A DNA stretch of 64,000 bases from positions 370,807,808 to 370,871,807 of the forward strand of contig NC_057798.1 of assembly GCF_018294505.1 (NCBI RefSeq), written 5' to 3'. Source of the DNA: Triticum aestivum (Eukaryota; Streptophyta; Magnoliopsida; Poales; Poaceae). The translations under genes and the position numbers were made by a program. Every line of letters starts with the position of its first letter. The stretch's first letter is position 1. The notes beneath the pieces are model-generated. The model had not been told where the DNA came from. It saw only the letters and a list, made by a program, of their open reading frames with translations, and did no database searches. Below are positions 36,631-49,356 of the stretch, in pieces.

Positions 36631-37568
36631 GTTGCAGATGTCCGGGATGGACACGACTTCTTCTAACGCTAGAAGACCACAGGAAGAAACCCGGGACCAG
36701 AGCATGTCGTGAAAGACGCACACGGGGCGGGCGTGTTTCGACTGTGTCTCCGGGGCACAGTTGAATGTAGATATCATTAACGCGAGGATAAGGATACCAG
36801 GCCGAGAAACCCGGGCAAGTACTCCCCTAATGTGCCGGTCGCTAGCGCATCCAGGGCCTCGGCGCCCAGCTCTGTTGGAGAGGCCGTCACTGATCTGAAA
36901 AGTGCGTCTGCGGTTCAGATAGACTGATTCTGCGAACGCCTAGCCCCAGGAATCAATAAAAAAACAAGTGCTAAGTTTCATTTCAGATCAGTGAATAAAC
37001 CAAAAAAGAGACCTTTCTTTCTCGATGCCACACTATGCTCTTCTTCAACAAATGAGAGTTTTCGGTGGAACCGGTGAACCACGCGAGCTGGTTAGATGCG
37101 TGGGGCAGAGGGCTCGTAGTACCTGATAGCGCAACTATGCAGTGGAAGGGAAGGAGCCTAAATTGACCCCCTTCTTTCTTTTTTATTCAAAGACACAAAA
37201 GCAAGCACAAAAGAGATTGGACTCTCAGATGAGACTAAGCAGCTACCATTCCGACGCGCCCCTGACCCTATCTTGATTCAAACCGAAAACCCTCTCTAAG
37301 GGGGTGCCTAGTTGAAGCTGTCATTCAAAGAATAAATGGGAATCCAAATCCACTTTTAGGGATATAGATGAAGTCTCGCTCAGTAAAGAGAGTTGTAGAT
37401 TCGTAGAAGAGGATCAGAGTACGCGCGCTACAAAAGGCAGCTAGCTAATGAAAGTAAGTGGAAAGAATATAGTACTTTTGTCCTGACCCCTCCGAGGCCC
37501 CCGGTTGTTTTGGCGCGCCCTACCCCAACGTTAGACTATTGCCTTTTTAGCCTACGCTTGCTGCTTGC

Positions 37569-37602
37569 AGCATGGATTCGATAGATCTACCGAATCCATG
37601 CT
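37569..37602. repeat. hairpin in the rps3 intron
   Basis: AGCATGGATTCG and CGAATCCATGCT form perfect 12-bp arms around a 10-nt loop. It is probably one of the stems of the intron fold. Confidence 0.7.
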
Positions 37603-38156
37603 TCCCTCGCCCGGAAGCGAGACTCTATCCAGATCTCAAAGAATAACAAGCTAGGCGGCCGACGGGCAAAGAAAGGGGGTGGGGCGTTTACTTGAAAATG
37701 ACAACCGCCTGTTCCAGCAGTGGGGGCCTTGCACGAGAGCAAACCTACGATTAAGTAGCAGTTGCTTTCGCTGATGGGCCCAGTGAGGGGGGCATTGCCC
37801 CTCAGTTCTTACCAACCTCAGGTGTTTACATCTAACTTATTATCTTCTTTTTTCAAGCAAGCCTGACCTCAGCTGTCCATTTCTTATTCATTCAGGGCGC
37901 CCCTAGTGGACTTGGCGGTGCTCCTTTCTCAAGCCAGAACAACTCTGAACGTTAGGGAAAATAAGGGAAGACCACCTGAGCGAACCGACCGAAGGGACTT
38001 TACTTATCCGAACCGAACGTTAGCGGCTTAAGCTAAGCCTATCATGAGCCGCGTTGCTGCTTGATCGGCGGGGAGGAAGATCTCAAAGTATGGGGCAAAT
38101 GATCAAGCGCTTTGACTTTGCTTTGTCCCCCGGGATCCACCACAGGTTGCGTTTGA

Positions 38157-38190
38157 GAGCCGTGTGATGGGTGACTATCTAGCACTGTTC
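38157..38190 (+). other. group II intron domain V (rps3)
   Basis: GAGCCGTGTGATGGGTGACT followed by ATCTAGCACTGTTC is a 34-nt domain V with the AGC triad. The usual GAAA loop is GTGA here. One lower-stem pair (CACTGTTC instead of CACGGTTC) is altered. Confidence 0.85.
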
Positions 38191-39745
38191 AGAGAGCACA
38201 TGTATGTAGTCTGCGCTGGTGAATGGAAGCCCCCGCCGCAAAAAGTAAGCGGCTCTTCCCATGGCTCTGTCACCATTGACTCTATTCATTATTATGGTAA
38301 ATCATTGTATCAAGATGTCAATCTTAGATCTTATTTTAGTTCGATACGTCCACCTACGAAACTCGCCCTTGGCTTTCGTCTCGGTAGGTGTATTATTCTA
38401 CATTTTCCCAAAAGGACATTCATTCATTTCTTTCTTCCCGGGCGATCACCACGACTAAAACGAAAACAAGACAAGAAATCAAGACCCGTACTATAGGAAA
38501 AGGGCTGGTGGCCGACATTTGTGAAAGTCGGGCCGATCGGGTGTCTTCATTCAAGCGAGGGTACAGAGGAAGAATGAAACGAAGTGAGAGGCCGGGGGGC
38601 AGGGAAAAGAGTCGAGTCGATTGACCGGGAGAAGCAAAACGAAATCCGGATTTGGCCGAAAAAGATGCAACGTTATGGATACCATGACCAATCACCATCG
38701 AGAAAGAAGAATTTTGATAAATCACTTCGGGTGAGCGGGGCCTTCAAGCGGCCTCAATACGCTGGGGTTGTAAATGGCATACCTTTCCTTATGGGAAATG
38801 TCGCCTCCTTACTAAAAATTAATAGAATCAAGTTATTTTTACCAAAGAAGTCCCGCACTGACGGCGCGACGAGTCATCTACTAAAAAGGACCCTCCCCGC
38901 TGTGCGCCCCTCCTTGAATTATTCGGTCATGCAATACTTTTTTAATGCTAAGATTAAAATGCATTTTGACCCCGTCCTAGTTCTCAATCATTTTGTGGCA
39001 CCGGGTGTGGCTGAACCATCTACGATGGGGGGAGCGAAGGGAGGAAGCTTAGATAAGAGAATACACTCTCGCATCGCTTTTTTTTAGAAAGCTCTACCAA
39101 CGAGAAAAAGTGTTTGGCCCGAGCCAAAAAGAGGTTGATCCACTTCATTTGCCAAGCGAATGATCTTCGCTTCGCGGGAACAACAAAAACCACCATATCG
39201 CTCTTTCCTTTCTACGGTGCTACCTTCTTTTTTCCAAGGGATGCGGTTGGGGTGTATAATAACCCTTTTTTTTGAGTATGCCCGGAAACAACTCCTAGCT
39301 CAATTTAGGATCAAATGTAGGAACCTCATGGGTAAGGATAAGGTAATGGAATTGATAGAGAAATTCATAGACCTAGGTAGGATAGGAAAATTGATAAAGG
39401 GAATAGAGATGATGATAGAGATGATACTGAGAAAGAGGATAATTCCGTATGAGTACAACTCTTATTTGAACGAAGTGCAAAAAATGCGATCTTTTTTGTC
39501 TAATAGAACAAACACTAATACCTTAATTGAGTTGGTAAAGATCAAATCTGTTTATCAAAGTGCTTCTCTGATTGCTCAAGACATCTCTTTTCAACTGAGG
39601 AACAATCCAATCTCATTTCGTTCCATTTTTAGTAAAATAGTGAAGGATATTCCATTAATAATGCCAAAAGGGGTGGAGGGGATACGTATTTGTTGTTCTG
39701 ATCGATTAGGGGGTGCGGAAATAGCTAGAACTGAATGCGGAAAGT

Positions 39746-40771
39746 ATGGAAAAACATCTTGTAATGTATTTAACCAGAAAACCGATTATGCTCCTGCGGA
39801 AGTATCTACTCGTAATGGAATTTCAGGTGTCAAAGTGTGGATCTCATATAGTCAAAATAAGAAGGGACGTGCTATATCCGAAATGTACGAAATATAGTAA
39901 ATATTTTAAATGCAGATGTAGTAGGGGTCGCGAACCGGATGGTACACAACTTGATTTTGGGAGATATGTCACCAAAAGTTGTAGAGTTGGTCATCTTTCA
40001 TATCGAGCCATTGAGGCAGCGCGTCGGGCTACAATCGAACAATTCCATCGTGCTATGAGCGGACAATTCCGAAGAAATTGTAAGATATGGGTAAGAGTTC
40101 TCGCAGATCTTCCTATTACGGGGAAACCCTCAGAAGTTCGAATGGGAAGAGGAAATCCAATTTCGGTAAGACTTGATCTATCATCTTATTCTTTTGGTTT
40201 CTTTTTGGGGGGACTGATAATAGTTCTCATTGTGATTGTGGCTGTAGTTTTAGATCCCTCTTTGATCGTGACAGATCAAGCTAGGGAACTAATCATGGAA
40301 TGGATTCTCTCACTTGCCCAATCTTTTTATCACATTCTACGGGCCCTTTTCGAAGAAATGCGGCAAACCTTGAGTGGACGGGAGCGCTATGCCCCCCTGG
40401 TAGGAACAGAGCTGCTGGCAAGAAAAACTCCTTCGCGTTCGGAGGAGGAAACCTCCAAGGCGGCATACATTCATCTAATGCTATCAGATGAGAGTGATAG
40501 TGAGAGCATTAACCAACAAAGGGGTGGGAGCGATGTGCCGCCTTTAACTATTGACTTGAATCGACCGACTCAGGATCAGGAAGATATTCGGCAATATGCC
40601 GAATCAATAAAGGAATTTTGGATTGATGAGCAATTGAGAATTTCAAAAGGAATTATTCCACTTCCCCGCTCTATGATCAATTATGCGCCTACGTCAGAGA
40701 TGCTGATGTTGTTAAAAACCAGTGTATCCGAGAGATCTCGGAGAACTTTCATGCAACAGACGCTGGGTTAA
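39746..40771 (+). pseudogene. rpl16: chimeric ORF: rpl16 - rps3 leader - membrane protein of unknown type
   Basis: An open frame of 341 residues in three parts. Residues 1-136 are mitochondrial ribosomal protein L16 (KYFKCRCSRGREPDGTQLDF; AMSGQFRRNCKIWVRVLADL; GKPSEVRMGRG), overlapping the 3' end of rps3 by 152 bp as in the normal operon. At 40150-40179 a 30-bp stretch is identical to rps3 exon 1 (27928-27957) and gives NPISVRLDL. From residue 146 the protein is unrelated: a membrane segment (FGFFLGGLIIVLIVIVAVVL) and a charged soluble part (SDESDSESINQQRGG; YAESIKEFWIDEQLRISKG). After the stop at 40769-40771 a coherent frame continues one base out of phase (DFVNQTDDTEGQRR ... NENPEEE-stop at 40906-40908, with one TAG inside). 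The original tail was thus longer and was cut by a frameshift. The L16 C-terminal part is missing. Confidence 0.82.
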
Positions 40772-40821
40772 TCGATTTCGTCAATCAGACGGATGACACT
40801 GAAGGGCAAAGAAGAGTCATA

Positions 40822-40869
40822 TGGGATCTTATCAAGCTTCATTTCTAGGATGAGCTTGATAAGATCCCA
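40822..40869. repeat. perfect 17-bp inverted repeat with 14-nt loop
   Basis: TGGGATCTTATCAAGCT and its exact reverse complement AGCTTGATAAGATCCCA flank a 14-nt loop. It lies within the out-of-phase tail of the rpl16 chimera. Such hairpins can stabilise mitochondrial mRNA 3' ends. Confidence 0.85.
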
Positions 40870-41011
40870 CCCGAACTACAACAAAATGAAAATCCAGAGG
40901 AGGAATGAATGGTATGGTAGCCATCATGATCATTCTCTTTTTCGTTATAAAGATAAAGGGCTTGCTTCATTTGAAGAGTTAGTTGGCCGGCCTACCGGCC
41001 CGCAGATGTAG

Positions 41012-42408
41012 AGACAGAGATAGAGGTTGCCTCTCTTATTGAACTGCGAAATCAAAGGGATGCTTGGAAAGAAAGGAACACACGGCTCCTATCTGGTTCG
41101 AATCCAGTTCGTCCCGGCCGGCCACAAAGACTACACCAAACTACACTAACTATGAGTTTATGAAAGCGCAGAAAAAATGATAACTATATATGGGAATATG
41201 AAAGCAAGAACTACTAATTGTAAAAATGACAATCGAAAGCCCCCCCCCCCGGTAGAAAACCAGCTATCGTTTCATATATGCGCTAGGATATATATAGTAT
41301 ACTATCCCCCTCAATCTCAGGAGTCGCTTTCTCTATGCCCGACTTACGAGCTCTTTGCTTATTATTTATCGGGTGGGATGAAGGTCGAAATGTCTAGTTT
41401 GAATTGCTTATACTTATATAGTTTGAATCGTCTAGCTTCATACCAAGGTTGTTCTACAAAAGAACCAAGTAAGAAAGTAAGCCCGTTCAATTGAAATAGC
41501 TTCCTCGCTTCGCAGTTCGATACCCACTGAAACTATGGATACGATAGACTCGGGAGGGGTAAATGGTTACTTTATTTGGCCTGCTAAGTCTTTCTTGTTG
41601 ATTCCGGAAATAAAGAGGACCTTCTTAATCCTTCGTGCTCCACACCCGCCTCACTGGACCTATCCATTCAAGCTCTCTCCTCCAATCCCAACTCGACACG
41701 GTTGGACAATGATGCCTGTTCACTTATAACGAAATCACACGTTAAGCCCGATGAATTCATCTACAATTTATGGATTTGTCGGTTTGGCAAGGCAGAACCA
41801 GGGCCCTTCCATTAAGGTTATATTATAGTTTTGATAGGAGAGATGCAGACCAAATAGGAATGCAAGAATACTCTGTAAATTGTTTATTAATCGGTTTAGT
41901 CTGTGGGAGAGAAGTCTCGATCTAGAGGATTCCCCCCCCCCCAGACTGACCTCGTTGTCCTTGACTTGCTTCGGAAAGAGAAGACCTAGTACTTGTTTAC
42001 CTTGACCATGGCTACTTTCCCGCCGCCTTTCCTTCTATACTTTTCCTATGTGCTATCCCAGGCATCCCTTGTCAAGCTACCTATCCCTACGAAAAAGCAA
42101 GCCTACTTACTACGTATTTTCCTCTATTGGCAAATACGCATATACTAACCTACTCACATGCATATCTTGCATAAAGCCTTCCCCTAAAAAAACAAACTAG
42201 CATGTATCTTCCTAGTCCTTGTTGCCAGCCCTACTCGACTTTACTCGACTATTTAGAAAAAGCTACTACTTGAATGCATACTTTTACTATTATTTAAAGA
42301 AAAAACAAAAACTATTTTTGAGTTTATGCCCCACCAACAGAGCAAAAGAACGCTCAAATGAGGACCTAGAATATGAAAGTGCAAAATATCCTACCGAACA
42401 AAGAACGT
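41012..42408. other. spacer without a recognisable gene
   Basis: About 1.4 kb of organelle-like spacer. It has runs of 10 C (about 41240) and 12 C (about 41931). No gene was recognised. Confidence 0.4.
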
Positions 42409-42529
42409 AGGAGAACAGGACCCACGAATCAGCTCTAGTCAGGAAAGCCAGGGCTCTGAGCTCTTATCCCTTCATGGGTAAGAGCCCTGGCTTTCCTGAC
42501 TAGAGCTGATTCGTGGGTCCTGTTCTCCT
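42409..42529. repeat. long perfect inverted repeat, 49-bp arms
   Basis: The arm 42409-42457 (AGGAGAACAGGACCCACGAA ... GGGCTCT) is exactly reverse-complementary to 42481-42529, separated by 23 nt. The spacer itself pairs further (GCTCTTATCCC with GGGTAAGAGC, one bulge), which leaves a loop of about 5 nt. The whole unit is a near-perfect hairpin of about 120 nt. No coding frame needs it. Confidence 0.92.
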
Positions 42530-42862
42530 ATGTTCTGAGGAACGCTCTACCTCGGTGCCTTCCCTTCAACAACATCCCTCTCCATTCCGGATAAGGGAAT
42601 TGAAGGACTTAAATGAGAGAATAAGGCAAGCCCAAGCATTTTCAATTCCTAATTTAAGTATACATATACCTTTCCAGGCAGCAGAGCAGAGGGAGAGGAG
42701 CCCTCGTCCATACGATGGTCGGGAATAGAGGGGGAAGCTAATTACACCCTTTGGTTCCCTATCATAGGACTGAGCATGTCTCAAGGGACTGAGACATGCA
42801 CTAACAAGGCTCATGCGTAAAGGGATGCAACCTCTAAGGGTGCAGACTTTACAACAGGAAAG

Positions 42863-42912
42863 GAACAGATTTGGGATCTTACCCTTGTCGAGTCCGGTCG
42901 CCCAGGGCGCTT
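42863..42912 (+). repeat. 50-bp direct repeat, copy 1 (partner 52050-52099)
   Basis: GAACAGATTTGGGATCTTAC through CCCAGGGCGCTT recurs at 52050-52099 with one visible substitution. Nearby sequence (42955-43100) also resembles 50210-50340 more loosely. Confidence 0.8.
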
Positions 42913-45900
42913 AGGCAAGGTACCTATGCCAGAGGTACCGATCTAAGCTTTCCCTATTAAAGGGAATTCCTCCTAACATCGGAAACTCTATTTATTTGGG
43001 ATCGGTCTTCCTCGTTCGTTCCCTCAAGTGTTCGGTCACTCCTCGTCGACCTTGTTCTTAATGGTATTGCTAGGTTTTTAAAAACTACCTTGAATAAGAC
43101 CAACATTATGAACTACTACTCGCTGAAGTACTTCGCTTTCAAGTAGATGGACTTGATTTGATCACATGAGGGATCAAAGGGAAAAGGCTTGTTCACTCCA
43201 AAAAGGAGGCCTATTTGGCCGATTTGCGAGACCTGACGTATGATCCTTCACAATCAGGCTCCAAGTCCTTGTTGGACTCCTTTTTTAATACCAAACAAGG
43301 GCTCTGCCTAATGCATTCAGAACCGAACATTAGCATTCCGGGCAAGGAATAGAACTGCTTTGCTATTAAATGGAAGTCCTCCCAAGGGTCGGACACTCTT
43401 TCTTTATTTACCAAACTAGCAACAAGGAGCTTTTCCAAGTAGATTTCCCTGTTCAGAAAAGGGCTGGAAACAATGGGTTTTCCCGAGCGACCGATCCTAT
43501 CTGTGGTCGAACAGCTTGATTTCATCAAATTAAGGAAGCCAAAAAAAAGCAAAACCGAAGGAGAGACTTGTTTTATGAGCAAGAACGAGGGAGGCCCCTT
43601 CGAGACCCTACCTATCGAAGCCTTGTTTTAACAAGGGAAATATTAGGTACCACAAGGCCTCTTTTACTAAACGAATCCGCCTGAAAACGTGTTCCATAAA
43701 AAACTAAGTAGGACCCTATTGAAAGTGCAAGGAACTGGAACCGATAAAAAAGATAGGCACTTTTCCTATCTTTTCGCGTTAAGGCGCAGCAGTCAGGTAA
43801 GAAACTGGAACTGGAAACCGGCTAACGTTACTTTTCCTTTTCAGCTTCGGAGTTGCAAACCGGCAGACCTTACTTTCTGAAAAAGAAAGAAGTACGGAAA
43901 CTGATCCTATTTCAGATCTAGAATTGCATTCAAACTTAGGCCGTTTTGAATTGACATAGCTTGACCAGTGAACTCTCAGCGCGTACGACAGTTGCTTCGA
44001 CAAACATTCGATAAACTAGCTTTCGAAGTGCCACGATCCTATCGAGTAAAATCATCCCCCGGGGATAACGACCAGTGCAAGGCTACCCGCCTTACCACAC
44101 TTTCCCTGAATGTAAGTTGCTTCAGTCAACCAGGAAGATCATGGCAGCTAGACTAATTTGAGATTAGATCAGTGTCATCTGTAGCTCCTTGGTAATGAAC
44201 TGAAAAAGAGACTGCTCACCGCTGAGAACAAGACGGCACAGGTTGTGGTTCTTCTCCAGTGTAGGCTAGCTGCTGGAACCCACCGAGTTCAAATCCGAGT
44301 TAGGAAATTAGACTCTGCAATATCGACCGACGCGACGCTATCGTGATAAGCATAGCCTCCGCCCCGCAGAGTGCTATATCAATGGTTCACCAGGCTCAAT
44401 TCATTAATGGCTTAGGGCCGGTCTTCAGTAAGTCAATCACCATCGGGTGGAGGGGAAAGCCCTATGTCAAGGTCAATGGATTCACCTACCCCAGTCTCAG
44501 AACTTTCTAGACTTTCTTACCTGTGTTCTTCTCAACTAAGAGAAGGGCGTGCATCTACAGCAGTGGTATTATCTTCCGTTTTCTTTTTGCATCTTTGAAT
44601 CCTGGTGTGTTGGTTAGTACGAAGCCTCTTGGCTAGTATAGAGTTGTGGTTTGATATAGCTACTAGAGAACCTGGAGGCACTCTCTAAAAATAAGTATTC
44701 TTCATATGACATGTCAATAGACAACTCCTGGTATGCTCATTTCATTCCTCTTGGACCTAGATCTTCACTTTCAAAAGTGCAGAATTGATGTATCAAAGGC
44801 ATTTCAAAGGAACAGAGGGTCCATCTTTGAAGTGAGAGACAATTGGTTTCAACTGTGTCGTAGGGGTTGTATTCTTAGACCTGCCAGACGGGAGGAACCA
44901 CCGTCCTGGGTATTGAGCATGTGAATCATGTTATTTTGTAGGAATAGAGATTCTAAGCCATCATATCTTGTTCACCCTTGGCCATGTCTCCTTCCGAGAA
45001 TGAGTTGGTTTGGGAAGATCATTAGGTTACTGAGATCGAAGTAGTGAGGCTGCTTGAGTGCCATCGAAACCCATTTGAAATTGCAATGACATATTGAAGT
45101 AGTAGTTCATTCAGCACCCGATTAGGTATCTGGAAATAGTTCCTTAGCTCTTTTCTAGTTCGTTAATGACCTCAGCGGTTGAAATGGAATTGGATCCCGG
45201 CTTGTTAGTTAATAGAATCTAAATGAGATTGAATGGAAATGTTGGTAAACCGAGGGGTGCATCATACTTTTGAATAGATGTTGGGGTTCCTAAACCATAA
45301 GGATACTCTTTTCATAGAACAAGGCCCGCCAATCGATCTCCTAGGCTATAATCCAAGGGATAGCTTAACATGCATCTCCTAGATGGAAGTGTGCTACAAT
45401 AACTTTGAGCTCCTGTAGTCTTTGATCCTTGATCTGAAGAGGTAGGCAGCTATGATAAAGAAGCCAAGGGATGAAGTGATTGTGGTTGGCATGCCACATT
45501 GAAACTAGATAGGTGGAAGCTATTTTAGACGACCTTGCGGGTCATCCTAACATTGAAATGAAGCTATTTGAGCAGACAGTGAATAAAGCTATGAATGGGG
45601 GTAGCTTTACGAGGCATAATGCCGGTGTGCACTTTTTTTTCTTAAACTATGGTTGATCCTTTGTAAATCAGAGGTCAACATTTCTTTGCAATGAGCGTTT
45701 ATTAGGTCTGGAAAACCTTGTTAGGTGCACTCGTAGGTGAGCTCAAAGCGAGGATTCATGCATTCTTTCTTCTCAAGAAGACGGAATGATTGCTCGGTAT
45801 GATATAGATTCTTAGCCAGGGGTTTGGTAGCTTATACCCCCTAGTTTGCAATGTAGAGCAGAAATGGTTGAAACGGCTCCCATTGTGTGTGGGAATTCTT

Positions 45901-46741
45901 TCAAATGTGCATGTCCTGGCGACTGATAGGATGCCCCTGCGAGTGCTATTCCATGTGCTAGAAAACCTCTTTGGCACATCTTTCGCGATCTAGTTAACAG
46001 CACTTTAGTGACTCATGTCTTCCAGGGCTTAAACCTGCTTATTATACTAGAAACAATGGAATACCTAAAGTTGGATATAGGTGAGGTGGGACTTAAGAAT
46101 GCCTTGTCTGGAACATCTCTTCAAAGCAAGAATTAGCGTATAGAAAGGAAGCAGCATTTCCTTTCAGCTGCTTTTAAAAAGTCCCCGGGGATATAGCCCA
46201 CTTCTCATTTCTCAACACCAGCTTCTCTTCTCTTTTATTAAGTATAAGAGGGATAGGTACTTATTCCTGGCTGGCGGTATCATTGCCGCTCCCATCCTCA
46301 ACTCCAATCTCTGAACTATTTATATGTAAGTAAAATCTCGCCATGCCATGGGGCGATTTCTTTTTTCATTCAACCTTTTAAATATATCTGTTATTAATAA
46401 AAACACTCCATAGAGAAGTGATAACCTTTGCACAAGTGAAAGAATCCCACATACCCACTCTCCTTTCCCTCCAACCAGAAGTAATAAAACCAAAGCTACC
46501 TGGCGTGGAGGCCTGGAATTCACTATTGGATTAATGAATCCTACACTACGATCAATAAAAAAATAAAAATAAAAAGGTAAACATCTTATTTGTTCTTTAT
46601 TCTCACATTTCTTTTTTCATATTGGGGATTGGGAAGATTTATGGGAAGAGTTTGCTTACTTGATCTATAATTAGCATCGAGAGCTGGCTATTGGGGTTAT
46701 CCAGCTCCTGGGGCTTTTTCCATCTTTTGATTTTTTTCCAG
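42913..46741. other. spacer without a recognisable gene (contains repeat copy 43414-43638)
   Basis: About 3.8 kb. Apart from the dispersed repeat and short frames (43211-43582 minus, 46320-46523 minus with a hydrophobic segment VALVLLLLVGG), nothing is recognisable. Short imperfect tandem copies built on GGAACTGGAA occur at about 43730-43865. Confidence 0.4.
43414..43638 (+). repeat. dispersed direct repeat, copy 2 (partner 561-786)
   Basis: The second copy of the repeat described at 561-786, in the same orientation and 43 kb away, here not joined to rps7. Confidence 0.8.
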
Positions 46742-48706
<1,965 letters not shown>

Positions 48707-48750
48707 TTATCAAAGAGGGGCCGGGGGGCTGGAAGAGAAAAGAATCAGAA

Positions 48751-49356
48751 TTACTGAGCTACCCTGCTATTTTTTTCTTCTAATTCCCTTCTAAGATCCT
48801 CCGACTTAAACAAGTCGAGAGCATGCTTGTGCTCAGATCTTTCGAGACTTGCCTTGCTCTTGGGGATTTCTTCCCACCGGATCCTCTGTTCCACTTTTAG
48901 GTACCTCCTTGCGAAGCTTTCCGCCTCAAGGAGATCCCGGTTGTGGGAAACAACATTTCGAATGAAAACGGATCCTCCCTCATTCTCCCGCAGATCTTGA
49001 TAAGACGCTTGGAGAATAGTGAAAGAATCAGTTGCGTGAATACGGTCCAGATAGGAACGAAGAGCTTCATCGACCAAGTAGGGCTCGATCGGTAGATAAG
49101 GCCCTACTCTTTGATAAAGCGCCACACACTCCTGAATGACATCTTGTCGCATAGAAGAGAGCTTTTCTTCCGTTAGGAAGAGCTTAAGCCGCCCAGGTAT
49201 GTCTTCCAGGGGGGTATTGTGATTAAGCTCGTTCTGAATGAACGTAACCCATCCCGGATCCTGCTCGTAAAGACTCAGATAGAAGTTTAGCCCTGCTAAA
49301 TGAGCTAGACCTGGGGGTCTTGAATCTCCGGCGGGAGAGTGATCAGAAAGGAGGTC
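48751..49356 (-). pseudogene. cox1-upstream reading frame, copy 3 (longest)
   Basis: The frame is open from 49356 to a stop at 48751 (201 residues), 72 bp before the cox1 start. The first in-frame ATG is at 49152, giving 133 residues; the 5' extension (AGLNFYLSLYEQDPGWVTFI; DIPGRLKLFLTEEKLSS) is open but lacks ATG. The shared part is [20 protein letters not shown], then a charged helical part. The family is not recognised. The open 5' extension suggests a once longer protein whose C-terminal part became the cox1 leader. It ends ELEEKNSRVAQ, unlike the other two copies, because of a small length difference at 48770-48780. Confidence 0.6.

Larger units (their letters stand above)
36631..38282 (+). 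other. rps3 group II intron, 3' part
   Basis: The intron resumes after the retrotransposon and ends at exon 2. Without the element and one target copy the intron is about 1.73 kb, near the usual size for this intron in grasses. It holds a 12-bp-arm hairpin (37569-37602) and domain V (38157-38190). No maturase frame is seen. Confidence 0.88.
27917..39897 (+). pseudogene. rps3: mitochondrial ribosomal protein S3, split by an LTR retrotransposon
   Basis: Exon 1 is 27917-27990 (74 bp); after ATG-GCA, codon 3 is TGA where the conserved protein has arginine (CGA), then KGNPISVRLDLNRSSDPS follows. The group II intron runs from 27991, is interrupted by the gypsy element (28074-36625 plus the 5-bp target copy), and continues to about 38282. 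Exon 2 (about 38283-39897) covers the rest: [57 protein letters not shown], ending EMYEI-stop. At least three frameshifts break exon 2: near 38455, near 39085 and near 39280. S3 sits at the mRNA entry of the small subunit. This copy cannot encode it. rpl16 overlaps its 3' end, as in the mitochondrial operon. Confidence 0.95.

Noticed and set aside
41057..41120. A tRNA-like 3' half (CTGGTTCGAATCCAGT)
   Set aside because: The T-arm looks good and GGGATGC can partly pair with TCGTCCC, but the span is only about 60 nt and no D-arm or anticodon arm can be placed.
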